Shown: positions 1-8,368 of the stretch, one piece after another
Layout of the letters: the number at the start of each line of letters is the position of its first letter
Numbering within the stretch: the stretch's first letter is position 1
Source of the DNA: an uncultured Bacteroidales bacterium
Lineage (GTDB): Bacteria > Bacteroidota > Bacteroidia > Bacteroidales > WCHB1-69
Assembly (NCBI GenBank): GCA_937901455.1
Contig: CALDIA010000050.1
Location: 1-25,331, forward strand
Direction: 5' to 3'
Length of the DNA: 25,331 nt
Notes under the pieces: generated by a model
Seen by the model: the letters and a program-made list of their open reading frames with translations, nothing else
Told to the model about the DNA's origin: nothing
Database searches by the model: none
Translations under genes and position numbers: made by a program

Positions 1-1957
1 CGAGCCTGCGCTTCAGGGCTGGGTAGAGGATGCCCTTGATGAGACTCGACTTGCCGCTGCCTGATACGCCTGTGACGACGGTCATCACGTTGAGCGGTAT
101 CTGTACGTCGATGCCGCGGAGGTTGTTCATCCTGGCGCCCTTGATGTCGATGTGCAGGTTCCAGGGCCTGCGGCTCGTCGGTACGGGAATCTCTTCCTCG
201 TTCAGCAGATACTTCACCGTGTAACTGTGGGGATATTTTTTCAATGAGGTCTTCTTGATGTCCTTCGCCTCTCCGTCGAACACGATTTCGCCGCCCAGCC
301 TTCCAGCATCGGGGCCGATGTCGATGATGTGGTCGGCAGCGCGCATGATGTCCTCATCGTGCTCCACCACCACCACGGTATTGCCCACATCGCGAAGCTG
401 TTTGAGCACCTTGATGAGGTTTTGGGTATCGCGAGAGTGCAGGCCAATGCTGGGCTCGTCGAGCACATAGAGGGAGCCCACCAGACTACTGCCCAAGGAG
501 GTGGCCAGGTTGATACGCTGCACCTCGCCACCCGACAGCGTGCCACACTGCCGGTCAAGGGTTAGATAGCCAAGTCCCACCTCGTTCAGGATACGGATAC
601 GGTTGGTCAGTTCACGGACAAGCAAATCAGCAATCTTCTTCTCATTGTCATCGGCGAAATGGAATTTCTGGAAGAAGACATAGAGATCAGATATCTGCAT
701 GTTGGTAAGTTCAATGATATTGCGGTTGTTCACCTTCACATAGGATGCGTCCTTGCGAAGTCTGTGACCATGGCAGTCGGGACACACCTCGCGACCACGG
801 TAGCGGGCACGGAGTACCCTGTATTGTATCTTATAGGCATTGGCGTCCACGAACTGGAAAAACTGCTCAACGCCCTCCACATGATGGGCAGGGTCGCCAT
901 ACCATAGGAGATTGTATTCCGCCTCGGAGAGGTCTTCGATGGGGCAATGCAGTCGGAAGCCTTGTTTGGAAGCTTGGCGCATGAAGTAGGTTTTCCATTC
1001 CTTCAACACCTCGCCATGCCAGCATGCCACGGCGTCTTCAGCCACCGACAGGGATCGGTTCGGGAAGACGAGGTCGGCATCCACGCCCTCAATGGATCCG
1101 GAACCGGAGCAGGTCTTGCAGGCCCCATAAGGATTATTAAAACTGAAGAGGTTTACCGAGGGTTCCTCAAAAAGTATGCCATCAGCCTCAAAGCAGTTTG
1201 AGAACGACTTCTGGCTCACGCGGTCGCCTTCCACCTGCACCACACACTTGCCTTTGCCCTCGCTGAGGGCCGTCTGCAACGAGTCGTTCAACCGCGACAA
1301 GTTTGCCTCGACATTGTCGGACTTAAAACGGTCGATAAGCAGATACATCTGTTCCACGCGAGTCGCTTTTTTGCCTTTAAGAAACTCCTTGATATCGAAC
1401 AGCTTCTTGTCGTACACCACGCGACTGAAGCCTTGCAACTGGTACATGCCAAGCTGGTCGTGCAACGAGCGGCCTTCCGCGATGATGATGGGCGCCAGAA
1501 TATAGACACGCTGTCCAGCCGGAACAGCGCGCACATAGCGTTCCACATCATGGAGATAGTCGCGATGCACCTCCTTGCCACTTATTGGTGAATAGGTGCG
1601 CCCTATACGGGCAAACAGCAACTTGAGGTACTCATAGATCTCCGTCACGGTACCTACCGTTGAACGGGGGTTATGCGACATATTGTTCTGCTCAATGGCT
1701 ATGGCCGGCGGGATACCCTTTACGGTACTAACCTCCGGTTTGTGCATCTTACCCATAAACTGACGGGCGTATGAGCTGAGGCTCTCCACATAACGGCGTT
1801 GCCCCTCGGCATAGAGCGTGTCGAAAGCTAACGATGACTTGCCAGAACCCGACAGGCCGGTTAACACTACAAGCTTGTTTCTGGGAATGTCAACATCCAC
1901 ATTCTTCAGGTTGTTCACCTTCACCCCGCGCAACTCTATCTGTTTTTCTTTAGCCAT
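1..1957 (-). CDS. uvrA: UvrABC excinuclease subunit A (C-terminal part outside window)
   Basis: UvrA is the dimeric ATPase that detects bulky DNA lesions and loads UvrB in nucleotide excision repair. Reading the minus strand from ATG at 1957 gives about 652 uninterrupted codons that run off the left edge, against a usual family length of about 940. The translation opens MAKEKQIELRGVKVNNLKNV. It carries the first Walker A (GLSGSGKS, residues 34-41), CKTCSGSG and CPDCHGHRL cysteine pairs, the ABC signature LSGGEVQRI, the Walker B region LYVLDEPSIGLH, and then the second ATPase half beginning with GVSGSGKSSLI near the window edge. The gene starts 11 bp after the DUF721 gene, so the two are probably cotranscribed. 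The second signature and Walker B, and the C-terminal zinc finger, lie outside the window. Identification is firm. Confidence 0.97.
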   Translation of the reverse strand, partial: MAKEKQIELRGVKVNNLKNVDVDIPRNKLVVLTGLSGSGKSSLAFDTLYAEGQRRYVESLSSYARQFMGKMHKPEVSTVKGIPPAIAIEQNNMSHNPRSTVGTVTEIYEYLKLLFARIGRTYSPISGKEVHRDYLHDVERYVRAVPAGQRVYILAPIIIAEGRSLHDQLGMYQLQGFSRVVYDKKLFDIKEFLKGKKATRVEQMYLLIDRFKSDNVEANLSRLNDSLQTALSEGKGKCVVQVEGDRVSQKSFSNCFEADGILFEEPSVNLFSFNNPYGACKTCSGSGSIEGVDADLVFPNRSLSVAEDAVACWHGEVLKEWKTYFMRQASKQGFRLHCPIEDLSEAEYNLLWYGDPAHHVEGVEQFFQFVDANAYKIQYRVLRARYRGREVCPDCHGHRLRKDASYVKVNNRNIIELTNMQISDLYVFFQKFHFADDNEKKIADLLVRELTNRIRILNEVGLGYLTLDRQCGTLSGGEVQRINLATSLGSSLVGSLYVLDEPSIGLHSRDTQNLIKVLKQLRDVGNTVVVVEHDEDIMRAADHIIDIGPDAGRLGGEIVFDGEAKDIKKTSLKKYPHSYTVKYLLNEEEIPVPTSRRPWNLHIDIKGARMNNLRGIDVQIPLNVMTVVTGVSGSGKSSLIKGILYPALKRRL

Positions 1958-1968
1958 TGTTCTCTATT

Positions 1969-2259
1969 TTAGAAGAAGAGGATATCCTTGATGATCGGAA
2001 ATGCATAGTCGGCATTCATCTTGTTGAGCAGGGCCGTTTTCTGCCCCATCAACTCGAAGCGAAGAGCAGCATTGGTCACCTTCACGCGCATGACACCGTT
2101 GGTGACCGACTGGCACACGGAGTACTTGGCACATACCGGCCCCACATATTGCGCCCAATTATCCATGATTATTCGCTCGGCATACAGCTGCTGCTTGCCG
2201 TTTTTGCGCACAAACATTTGAGCCAACTCTTTAATACTATGTATATTATCAGACTCCAT
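1969..2259 (-). CDS. DUF721 (DciA-like) protein
   Basis: This is a small protein of 96 residues if it starts at MESDNIHSIKELAQMF. An ATG two codons upstream and another at 2283 are possible, but the -7 promoter box at 2281-2288 argues against the 2283 start. The pattern SIKELAQMF, then WAQYVGPVCAKYS, then VMRVKVTNAALRFEL, then IKDILFF matches the DUF721 family. That family includes DciA, which helps load the replicative helicase in bacteria lacking DnaC. The short Bacteroidota members are known mainly by sequence, so a helicase-loading role is inferred. It lies directly upstream of uvrA with an 11-bp gap, giving a likely two-gene transcript. The family is fairly sure; the function is not. Confidence 0.8.
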   Translation of the reverse strand: MESDNIHSIKELAQMFVRKNGKQQLYAERIIMDNWAQYVGPVCAKYSVCQSVTNGVMRVKVTNAALRFELMGQKTALLNKMNADYAFPIIKDILFF

Positions 2260-2280
2260 CCTCATTAAATTTGAAGAGTG

Positions 2281-2288
2281 CAAATATA
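2281..2288 (-). promoter_or_regulatory. Bacteroidota -7 box for DUF721-uvrA
   Basis: The minus strand reads TATATTTG, a perfect match to the Bacteroidota sigma-ABfr -7 consensus TAnnTTTG. It lies 21 bp before the ATG at 2259. I see no clear -33 TTTG at the usual spacing. It faces away from the trpS box at 2313-2320. Confidence 0.65.
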
Positions 2289-2312
2289 CAAAAAAGGTGC
2301 CTGCTTTTTATG

Positions 2313-2320
2313 TATATTTG
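2313..2320 (+). promoter_or_regulatory. Bacteroidota -7 box for the trpS operon
   Basis: TATATTTG matches TAnnTTTG and lies 22 bp before the trpS ATG at 2343. The divergent box for DUF721-uvrA is only 24 bp away, so the two polymerase sites should interfere. No clear -33 element is visible. Confidence 0.65.
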
Positions 2321-2342
2321 CCGCCTGAAAAATATTTGTACT

Positions 2343-3338
2343 ATGGATACTGTTGTGAGCGGCATCAGACCGACTGGATTATTACATTTAGGCAACTATT
2401 TTGGCGCCTTACGGAACTTTATCAAGATGCAGGACGAGAATGACTGCTACTTTTTCATTGCGGACTACCACTCCCTGACCACGCATCCCACCCCGACGGA
2501 TTTACAGACAAACGTCAGGAATGTGTTGATTGACTATATTGCAGCGGGTCTGAATCCCGAGAAGGCGACCATCTACGTGCAGAGCGATGTGCCTGAGGTT
2601 TGCGAGCTGAGTTTGCTGTTGTCCATGAACGTCTATGTGGGCGAACTGCAGCGGGTGGCTTCCTTCAAGGAGAAGGTGCGCCGTCAACCCCAGAATGTGA
2701 ATGCGGGACTGCTCAACTACCCCGTGCTTATGGCAGCAGACATCCTGCTGCACCGTGCCGACAAGGTGCCAGTGGGCAAGGACCAAGAGCAACATCTGGA
2801 GATGACCCGGGACTTTGCACAGCGCTTCAACCACATCTACAAACACGAATACTTCAAGTTGCCGGTAGCCTACAACTTTGGCAACGAGTTGGTGAAGATT
2901 CCTGGCTTGGACGGTTCCACCAAGATGTCAAAATCTGACAACGAGAATTCCTGCATCTACCTGGCCGACACCCCTGAGGTGGTACGCAAGAAAGTGATGA
3001 AAGCCGTTTCCGACAGCGGTCCTACCGAACCTGGCCAGCCCAAGTCGCAAGCCGTGGAAAACCTCTTCCAACTGATGAAGGCCGTTTCCGCCCCTGACGC
3101 CCTGCAGTTCTTCGAGGATCAGTACCAGAACTGTTCCATCCGTTACGGCGACATGAAGAAACAGTTGGCGAGCGACATGATTGCTTTCATCCAGCCTATC
3201 CATGAGCGCATCATGGAACTTCGTTCCCAGAACGACTACATCAGCAAGGTGGCCAAAATAGGCGCCGAAAAGGCACGCGCCAGCGCCGACAAGACCATCC
3301 GTGAAGTCCGTGAGATTATCGGCTTTAAAACCCTGTAG
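2343..3338 (+). CDS. trpS: Tryptophanyl-tRNA synthetase
   Basis: This cytoplasmic class I aminoacyl-tRNA synthetase charges tRNA-Trp. The product is 331 residues, normal for bacterial TrpS. Class I signatures are present: HLGN at residues 15-18 (the HIGH motif) and KMSKS at 194-198. Typical TrpS segments NYPVLMAADILLHRADKVPVG and GKDQEQHLEMTRDFAQRFN are also intact. The start MDTVVSGIRPTG is chosen because the family begins just before the SGIRPTG loop and because the promoter box ends at 2320; an in-frame upstream ATG at 2271 would precede the promoter. The stop is followed three bases later by the ATG of the vWA gene, so trpS leads a likely four-gene operon. Confidence 0.98.
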   Translation: MDTVVSGIRPTGLLHLGNYFGALRNFIKMQDENDCYFFIADYHSLTTHPTPTDLQTNVRNVLIDYIAAGLNPEKATIYVQSDVPEVCELSLLLSMNVYVGELQRVASFKEKVRRQPQNVNAGLLNYPVLMAADILLHRADKVPVGKDQEQHLEMTRDFAQRFNHIYKHEYFKLPVAYNFGNELVKIPGLDGSTKMSKSDNENSCIYLADTPEVVRKKVMKAVSDSGPTEPGQPKSQAVENLFQLMKAVSAPDALQFFEDQYQNCSIRYGDMKKQLASDMIAFIQPIHERIMELRSQNDYISKVAKIGAEKARASADKTIREVREIIGFKTL

Positions 3339-3341
3339 CGT

Positions 3342-5438
3342 ATGTCTTTGTTGGCAGAACACTCCCTTTGGTTCATACCCTTGGACATAGCCTTAGGCGT
3401 CGGCTACGCACTGCTTCTCTATTTTAAGAACCACAATATAGAGTTCGAAAAGAAGCACCGTATCATCATGGCCTCTCTGCGCGGCCTTGCCATCACCCTG
3501 ATAGCACTGCTCTTGCTGGCCCCCATGCTCAAGAGCACCGTCAAGGAAACCGACAAGCCCGTCATCCTCGTGGCCGTCGATAACAGCGAGTCTCTGCGCT
3601 ACTCCCCCGACTCCGCTTTCTGCCTGCACGACTATGCCGCTGCGGTGGGCGAACTCATCTCCAACATCGGTTCCCAATACGAAGTCAAAACATACTTAGT
3701 GGGTGATGAGGACCAACTCCTCACCGACGGGCAAGCCCTCAGCATCCCCCTTACCGACAAATCCACCAACTTGGCCTCCCTCTTTGAACAAACCAATATG
3801 GTTTATGCCAACCGCAATGTAGGGGCCATGATCATGATCACCGACGGCATCTTCAATACCGGTGCCAACCCTTACTATAAGGCCGAAAAGGTCAAATATC
3901 CCGTCTATACCGTGGGTCTCGGCAGCTCCGACCTGAGCACCGACCTGCTGATTGCCAACATCGACTATAACAAGCAAGCCCTCAAAGGTAACTTCTTCCC
4001 CGTGGAAATCAAAGTCGCTGCCAACAAGCTGGCAGGCAAACAGGCTGATATCACCGTCTCCGAAAATGGGCAGCAACTGCTGAAGAAGACCATCCACGTC
4101 AGCGGCCAGCAACACTTCGAAACAGTCAAGCTGAACATTGAGGCCAAAAACGCTGGGCTCCACAGCTACACTGTTGATTTGGACGAATTAGATGGAGAGG
4201 TCACCTATAAGAACAACCACACCAAATTCTACGTGGAGGTAATTGAGCAACGCGACAAGGTAGCCATTGTCTATCAGTCGCCCCACCCCGACGTGGCCGC
4301 CATCAAAGAGGCTGTCGAGCTGACCGACAACTATGATGTTTCTGTCTCCTCCATTGACGCGTTCAACGGCAATGCCACCGACTACAGCCTCATCATCCTG
4401 CATCAGCTCCCCGCCACCAACCAGTCGGCCGCCAACCTGCTGTCTCAGATTCGCAAAAGCGGCACATCCACACTCTATATCCTGGGTGACAAGAGCGACT
4501 TGAACAGTTTCAACGGCCTTGGCAGCGGGGTGTCCATCACACAATCCAAAACGCTCACCAACTTAGCTACCCCCGACTACAACGACAACTTCACCAGTTT
4601 CACCTTTTCGGAAGAGTCGCGGCAGTTACTGAACCGATTCCCGCCAGTAAAGACCATCTTCGGCACCTACAAAACAGCTGTCTCTGCCAACGTTTTCATG
4701 TATCAGAAGGTGAGCGGCGTGGACACCAAGTATCCGCTCATCACGCTCAACGAGAGCAATGGCACCCGCACGGGAGTCATTACCGGGGCGGGCATCTGGC
4801 AGTGGAAACTATACAATTATATGTATAAGGAAAACCACGATGCCTTCAACGAGATTATCCAGAAAGTGGTACAATACCTCGCCTCACACACCGACAGGAG
4901 CCAGTTCCGCGTGCAACACGCTCAGATCTTCCGCGAAAACAGCGATGTGGAATTCACCGCCGAGCTGTACAACGACAGCTACGAACTCATTAACGAGCCC
5001 GACGTGAAGATGAGTATCAAAGGACACGGCGACACCACCTACGACGCGCAGTTCTCCAAGCAGAACAACAGCTACTACCTTAACATCGGCGAGTTGCCTA
5101 AGGGCACGTATCAGTGGACAGCCAACACCCAAGCAGGTAGTAAGAAGTTCTCCAAGAGCGGACAATTCACCGTCGAAGAGGTCATGCTGGAAGCCTCCAA
5201 CCTCATTGCCGACCACGACCTGCTGAAGAGTATCTCCACCGCCACCAACGGACAATTCTTCACGCGCGACCAAATGAAGGAGGTGGCCAAAGCCATCAAA
5301 GAAAACGAAAATATCAAAACCATCGCCACCTACAAGAAACGATATAAGATGCTACTCAGTTCACCTTGGTACCTCGGTGCCATCCTCCTGCTGCTCGGCA
5401 TCGAATGGTTCTTAAGAAAGTGGAACGGAGGCTATTGA
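3342..5438 (+). CDS. Membrane-anchored vWA-domain protein
   Basis: This is a 698-residue inner-membrane protein. Two N-terminal hydrophobic helices (about residues 11-28 and 44-62) are followed by a von Willebrand A domain with an apparently intact metal site: DNSES at 80-84 (DxSxS), a candidate Thr at 142 and TDG at 167-169. A long central region follows, resembling the class I glutamine-amidotransferase-like and Ig-like parts seen in related proteins, and one C-terminal helix lies at about 672-690. This layout resembles BatA-like and vWA/DUF4159 cluster proteins of Bacteroidota, which often sit with MoxR ATPases. No MoxR gene is present here. The role is unknown, possibly cell-envelope assembly or stress. 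It starts 3 bp after trpS and precedes a DUF4159 gene, its usual type of partner. Confidence 0.85.
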   Translation: MSLLAEHSLWFIPLDIALGVGYALLLYFKNHNIEFEKKHRIIMASLRGLAITLIALLLLAPMLKSTVKETDKPVILVAVDNSESLRYSPDSAFCLHDYAAAVGELISNIGSQYEVKTYLVGDEDQLLTDGQALSIPLTDKSTNLASLFEQTNMVYANRNVGAMIMITDGIFNTGANPYYKAEKVKYPVYTVGLGSSDLSTDLLIANIDYNKQALKGNFFPVEIKVAANKLAGKQADITVSENGQQLLKKTIHVSGQQHFETVKLNIEAKNAGLHSYTVDLDELDGEVTYKNNHTKFYVEVIEQRDKVAIVYQSPHPDVAAIKEAVELTDNYDVSVSSIDAFNGNATDYSLIILHQLPATNQSAANLLSQIRKSGTSTLYILGDKSDLNSFNGLGSGVSITQSKTLTNLATPDYNDNFTSFTFSEESRQLLNRFPPVKTIFGTYKTAVSANVFMYQKVSGVDTKYPLITLNESNGTRTGVITGAGIWQWKLYNYMYKENHDAFNEIIQKVVQYLASHTDRSQFRVQHAQIFRENSDVEFTAELYNDSYELINEPDVKMSIKGHGDTTYDAQFSKQNNSYYLNIGELPKGTYQWTANTQAGSKKFSKSGQFTVEEVMLEASNLIADHDLLKSISTATNGQFFTRDQMKEVAKAIKENENIKTIATYKKRYKMLLSSPWYLGAILLLLGIEWFLRKWNGGY

Positions 5439-5479
5439 GCAGGGTAAGAACTTAGAAGTTAATCGTTAAAGATAGACAA

Positions 5480-6130
5480 ATGGTAAGGAAAAAACTATAT
5501 ATCATTCTGATTATTTGCTTGGCATGGATGGCTGGTTCGGGGCAGCAAATAGCCTTGCTGAAGTACAACGGCGGGGGCGACTGGTACGCAAATCCCACAT
5601 CCCTACCCAACCTGATTGCCTTCTGCAACCAAAACTTAGGCATGTCGCTGGACGCCAAGCCAGCCACCGTGGAGGTCGGCAGCAGCGATATCTTCCAGTA
5701 TCCCTTCATCCATATGACAGGGCACGGCAACATCGTCTTCAGCGAAGCTGAGGTGACCAACCTGCGCATGTACCTCATGGCGGGCGGATTCCTGCACGCT
5801 GACGACAACTATGGCATGTCGCCCTACATCCGTCGCGAGATGAAAAAGGTATTCCCCGAACTGGAACTCGTGGAATTGCCCTACAACCATCCCATCTTCC
5901 ACCAAAAATACAACTTCCCAAACGGTCTGCCCAAGATTCACGAGCATGACAACAAGTCGCCCCAAGCTTTCGCCCTCTTCTACGAAGGCCGTATGGTTTT
6001 CCTCTTCACGTACGAATGCGATCTCGGCGATGGCTGGGAAGATTATATTGTACACAAAGACTCTGAAGCCACACGTACCAAAGCCCTTCAAATGGGTGCC
6101 AATATTTTACAGTATGTGTTTACTCGATAA
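5480..6130 (+). CDS. DUF4159-domain exported protein
   Basis: This is a 216-residue protein with a signal-peptide-like N-terminus (MVRKKL followed by a hydrophobic run to about residue 20). The rest matches DUF4159: LLKYNGGGDWYANPTSLPNL, FIHMTGHGNIVFSEAEV, a GGFLHADDNYG loop, and FPNGLPKIHEHD. The domain is related to amidotransferase-like folds, but I know of no established reaction. Its gene lies 41 bp after the vWA gene. In many bacteria DUF4159 and vWA domains occur in neighbouring genes or one polypeptide, so the two probably act together in the envelope. The family call is good; the function is unassigned. Confidence 0.85.
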   Translation: MVRKKLYIILIICLAWMAGSGQQIALLKYNGGGDWYANPTSLPNLIAFCNQNLGMSLDAKPATVEVGSSDIFQYPFIHMTGHGNIVFSEAEVTNLRMYLMAGGFLHADDNYGMSPYIRREMKKVFPELELVELPYNHPIFHQKYNFPNGLPKIHEHDNKSPQAFALFYEGRMVFLFTYECDLGDGWEDYIVHKDSEATRTKALQMGANILQYVFTR

Positions 6131-6204
6131 ACTTCAACTCTAACAAATAACAAACGGATAAAAGCACAGCTCATTAATGATTTACATTATTAATTTATAA
6201 AAAT

Positions 6205-7044
6205 ATGAAAAGGGTTTTATTAGGAATATTTATTATCGTTTGCGCAGCTGCTTGTTTCGCGCAGCAGGACACCATCAAGGTAATATCCTACAACATTCGA
6301 TACAACAATCCCGGTGACGGCGACAACGCCTGGGACAAACGAAAAGCCAGTTCTGTAGTCATGGCCAAAGTGGAGCAGCCCGACTTTCTCTGTGTGCAGG
6401 AGGCCTATTTTGACCAGCTCGACTACCTGAACAAGAGCATGCCTGAGTACGACTACATTGGTGTAGGACGTGACGACGGCAAGCAGGGCGGCGAGCACAT
6501 GGCCATTCTGTACCGCACAGACCGCTATGAGCTGATTGATCATGGCGACTTCTGGCTGAGCGAGACACCCGATGTATGCTCCCGTGGATGGGATGCCGCC
6601 TGCCACCGCATCGTCACCTGGGGCTATTTCAAAAACCGACAAACCGGCAAAACACTCTACTGCTTCAACACGCACCTCGACCACGTGGGCGAAACGGCCC
6701 GCCGAGAGTCCGTAAAACTCATCACCACCCGCATCAAGAAGATTGCCACCGACCGCAAGGCCCCCATCTTCCTGACCGGTGACTTCAACTCCAACATCGA
6801 GAGCGACATCTTCAAACCACTCAAGAAAATCTTGAAGCAAACACGCGAGGATGCACCCGTCACCGACCATCATGGTACCTACAACGGCTGGGGCAATGCG
6901 CCTAACAACATCGTCATCGACCATATCTTCTACAAGAATATTGTACCTGTAAAATACGAAACCCTCTACTCCGACAAATATGGCCGCTGGCTTATCTCCG
7001 ACCATTATCCTATCAAAGGGTACTTTGTAAGGGGAAAACGTTAA
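6205..7044 (+). CDS. Exported endonuclease/exonuclease/phosphatase-family protein
   Basis: This is a 279-residue protein with a clear signal peptide (MKRVLLGIFIIVCAAACFAQ). The EEP fold's catalytic set is complete: Asn30 in SYNIRYNN, Glu66 in VQEA, His157 and Asp159 in NTHLDH, Asp193 and Asn195 in GDFNS, Asp239 in IDHIF, and Asp266-His267 in SDHYPI. The family covers metal-dependent phosphodiesterases acting on nucleic acid, sphingomyelin or inositol phosphates. Bacteroidota paralogues of this length are common, and the substrate cannot be read from sequence. It lies 74 bp after the DUF4159 gene with no recognisable promoter box between, so it may end the trpS operon. Periplasmic or surface location is inferred from the signal peptide. 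Confidence 0.88.
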   Translation: MKRVLLGIFIIVCAAACFAQQDTIKVISYNIRYNNPGDGDNAWDKRKASSVVMAKVEQPDFLCVQEAYFDQLDYLNKSMPEYDYIGVGRDDGKQGGEHMAILYRTDRYELIDHGDFWLSETPDVCSRGWDAACHRIVTWGYFKNRQTGKTLYCFNTHLDHVGETARRESVKLITTRIKKIATDRKAPIFLTGDFNSNIESDIFKPLKKILKQTREDAPVTDHHGTYNGWGNAPNNIVIDHIFYKNIVPVKYETLYSDKYGRWLISDHYPIKGYFVRGKR

Positions 7045-7144
7045 TAAATAGAGGCATGTGTTTTCCACAGGGCTTTGCCAGCAATTAACAACCATCAACT
7101 GACAATTCTCAATATTTCACTTGTAATCCATTTCTAAAAAATAT

Positions 7145-7152
7145 TATATTTG
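7145..7152 (+). promoter_or_regulatory. Bacteroidota promoter for pyrE
   Basis: TATATTTG is a perfect TAnnTTTG box, 25 bp before the pyrE ATG. A TTG at 7121-7123 lies 21 bp upstream, near the usual spacing for a -33 element. Confidence 0.7.
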
Positions 7153-7177
7153 CGGCCTTTAATAAAGTATAATTATT

Positions 7178-7732
7178 ATGGTAATTGATGAACTTATCCA
7201 ATCAGAAGCACTCTTAGAAGGGCACTTCCTTCTTTCATCTGGAAGACATAGCAACCGATACTGCCAGTGTGCCAAACTGTTACAATACCCTGACAGGGCT
7301 GAGCGTGTTATCCGCGTCATCACCGAACAGGTCAAGGATATGAACATTGACATGGTGGTAGGTCCCGCCATGGGAGGCATCATTGTGGCCTACGAACTGG
7401 GACGCCAATTAGGAAAGCCCGCCATCTTCACTGAACGCGTGGATAATGTGATGACCCTTCGCCGAGGCTTTGAAGTCAAGACTGGCCAGAAGCTCCTCAT
7501 CACCGAAGATGTGGTCACTACGGGCAAGTCATCATTGGAAACCATCGAGGTGCTCAAGTCCTTCGGTGCCGAAGTGGTAGGCATTGCTTGCATCGTGGAC
7601 CGCAGCGCCAATGCGCTGCCATACCCCATTTTCAGCGCCACAAAACTCGACATCCAAAGCTGGGAAGCCGATGAATGCCCTCTTTGCAAAGAAGGCAAAC
7701 CTTTTGTGAAGCCTGGCAGCCGAAAATTTTAA
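7178..7732 (+). CDS. pyrE: Orotate phosphoribosyltransferase (short form)
   Basis: PyrE joins orotate and PRPP to make OMP in pyrimidine synthesis. The 184-residue product has the PRPP-binding loop LLITEDVVTTGKS at about residues 107-119 and a VGPAMGGIIVAYELGRQLG segment. Its C-terminus has a two-cysteine tail (ECPLCKEGKPFVKPGSRK). This length and tail fit the shorter Thermus-type OPRT group rather than the roughly 210-residue E. coli-like form. The gene has its own promoter box and is followed by a second promoter before atpH, so it is probably a single-gene unit. PRPP for the reaction would come from the prs gene product encoded further right. Function is near certain; subgroup assignment is from memory. 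Confidence 0.93.
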   Translation: MVIDELIQSEALLEGHFLLSSGRHSNRYCQCAKLLQYPDRAERVIRVITEQVKDMNIDMVVGPAMGGIIVAYELGRQLGKPAIFTERVDNVMTLRRGFEVKTGQKLLITEDVVTTGKSSLETIEVLKSFGAEVVGIACIVDRSANALPYPIFSATKLDIQSWEADECPLCKEGKPFVKPGSRKF

Positions 7733-7761
7733 GTGTAGTTTACACACACTCACATTTTTTG

Positions 7762-7769
7762 TATATTTG
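7762..7769 (+). promoter_or_regulatory. Bacteroidota -7 box for atpH-atpA-atpG
   Basis: TATATTTG lies 25 bp before the atpH ATG and 29 bp after the pyrE stop. It indicates that the three ATP synthase genes start their own transcript. No good -33 TTTG is seen; the upstream sequence contains a weak GTGTA/TACAC hairpin at 7733-7745. Confidence 0.65.
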
Positions 7770-7794
7770 CGACCGTTTTTAGAGAGAGCAAACA

Positions 7795-8352
7795 ATGAAA
7801 AATCCAAAAGTAGCGAACAGATACGCCAAGGCACTATTTGATTATGCTGGCGAACACAACCAGATAGAACTCGTGCGGGAAGAACTGCAAAACATCATTC
7901 AGGTACTCAAAGAGAACCACGAGCTGCAACTCGTGCTCAACAGCCCAGTCATCGCACCCGCCAAAAAGCACGCCATCTTTTCCCAAATCTTCGCGAAAGA
8001 TCTTAGCGACATTACCTTCCAGTTTCTGGGAGTTATCATCAAGAAGAAAAGAGAACCCGCCATCGAGTCCATCTGCACGGAATACATCAAACTCTATAAC
8101 CAAAAGCACAACATCAAGGTGGCCACACTAACCACTGCGCAACCGTTGAGTGCTGAACTATCCGAGAAAATCCGCAAAATCCTGGAGGAGCAAACCCAAG
8201 CCACCATTCAGGTCAAACAAGTTGTGGACCCCGAAATCCTCGGAGGAATCCTCATCAAGTTCGATGACAACTATATTGATGCAAGCGTGCTAACCAAAAT
8301 CAACAAACTGCGGCAAGAGTTTGCGCACAATATATATCAAGTTAATTACTAA
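7795..8352 (+). CDS. atpH: ATP synthase F1 subunit delta
   Basis: The delta subunit (OSCP type) ties the F1 head to the peripheral stalk of ATP synthase. The 185-residue product begins MKNPKVANRYAKALFDYA, the standard family opening. It continues with the helical N-domain (QIFAKDLSDITFQFLGVIIKKKR) and ends with the conserved C-domain element VVDPEILGGILIKFDDNYID. It lies 16 bp before atpA. The gene normally upstream, atpF (subunit b, the stalk partner of delta), is missing; pyrE stands there instead. Confidence 0.96.
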   Translation: MKNPKVANRYAKALFDYAGEHNQIELVREELQNIIQVLKENHELQLVLNSPVIAPAKKHAIFSQIFAKDLSDITFQFLGVIIKKKREPAIESICTEYIKLYNQKHNIKVATLTTAQPLSAELSEKIRKILEEQTQATIQVKQVVDPEILGGILIKFDDNYIDASVLTKINKLRQEFAHNIYQVNY

Positions 8353-8368
8353 ATATTTACCTCCATAT

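Noticed and set aside
6165..6195. Imperfect ATTAAT inverted repeat before the EEP gene
   Set aside because: It is short, A/T-only and imperfect, as expected by chance in A/T-rich spacer DNA.
6220..7098. Long minus-strand ORF of 292 codons opposite the EEP gene
   Set aside because: It is the complement of a gene with a full catalytic set and a signal peptide; its own product is low-complexity Val/Gly-rich with no family pattern.
7733..7745. GTGTA/TACAC hairpin after pyrE as terminator
   Set aside because: The stem is only 5 bp and no T tract follows directly.
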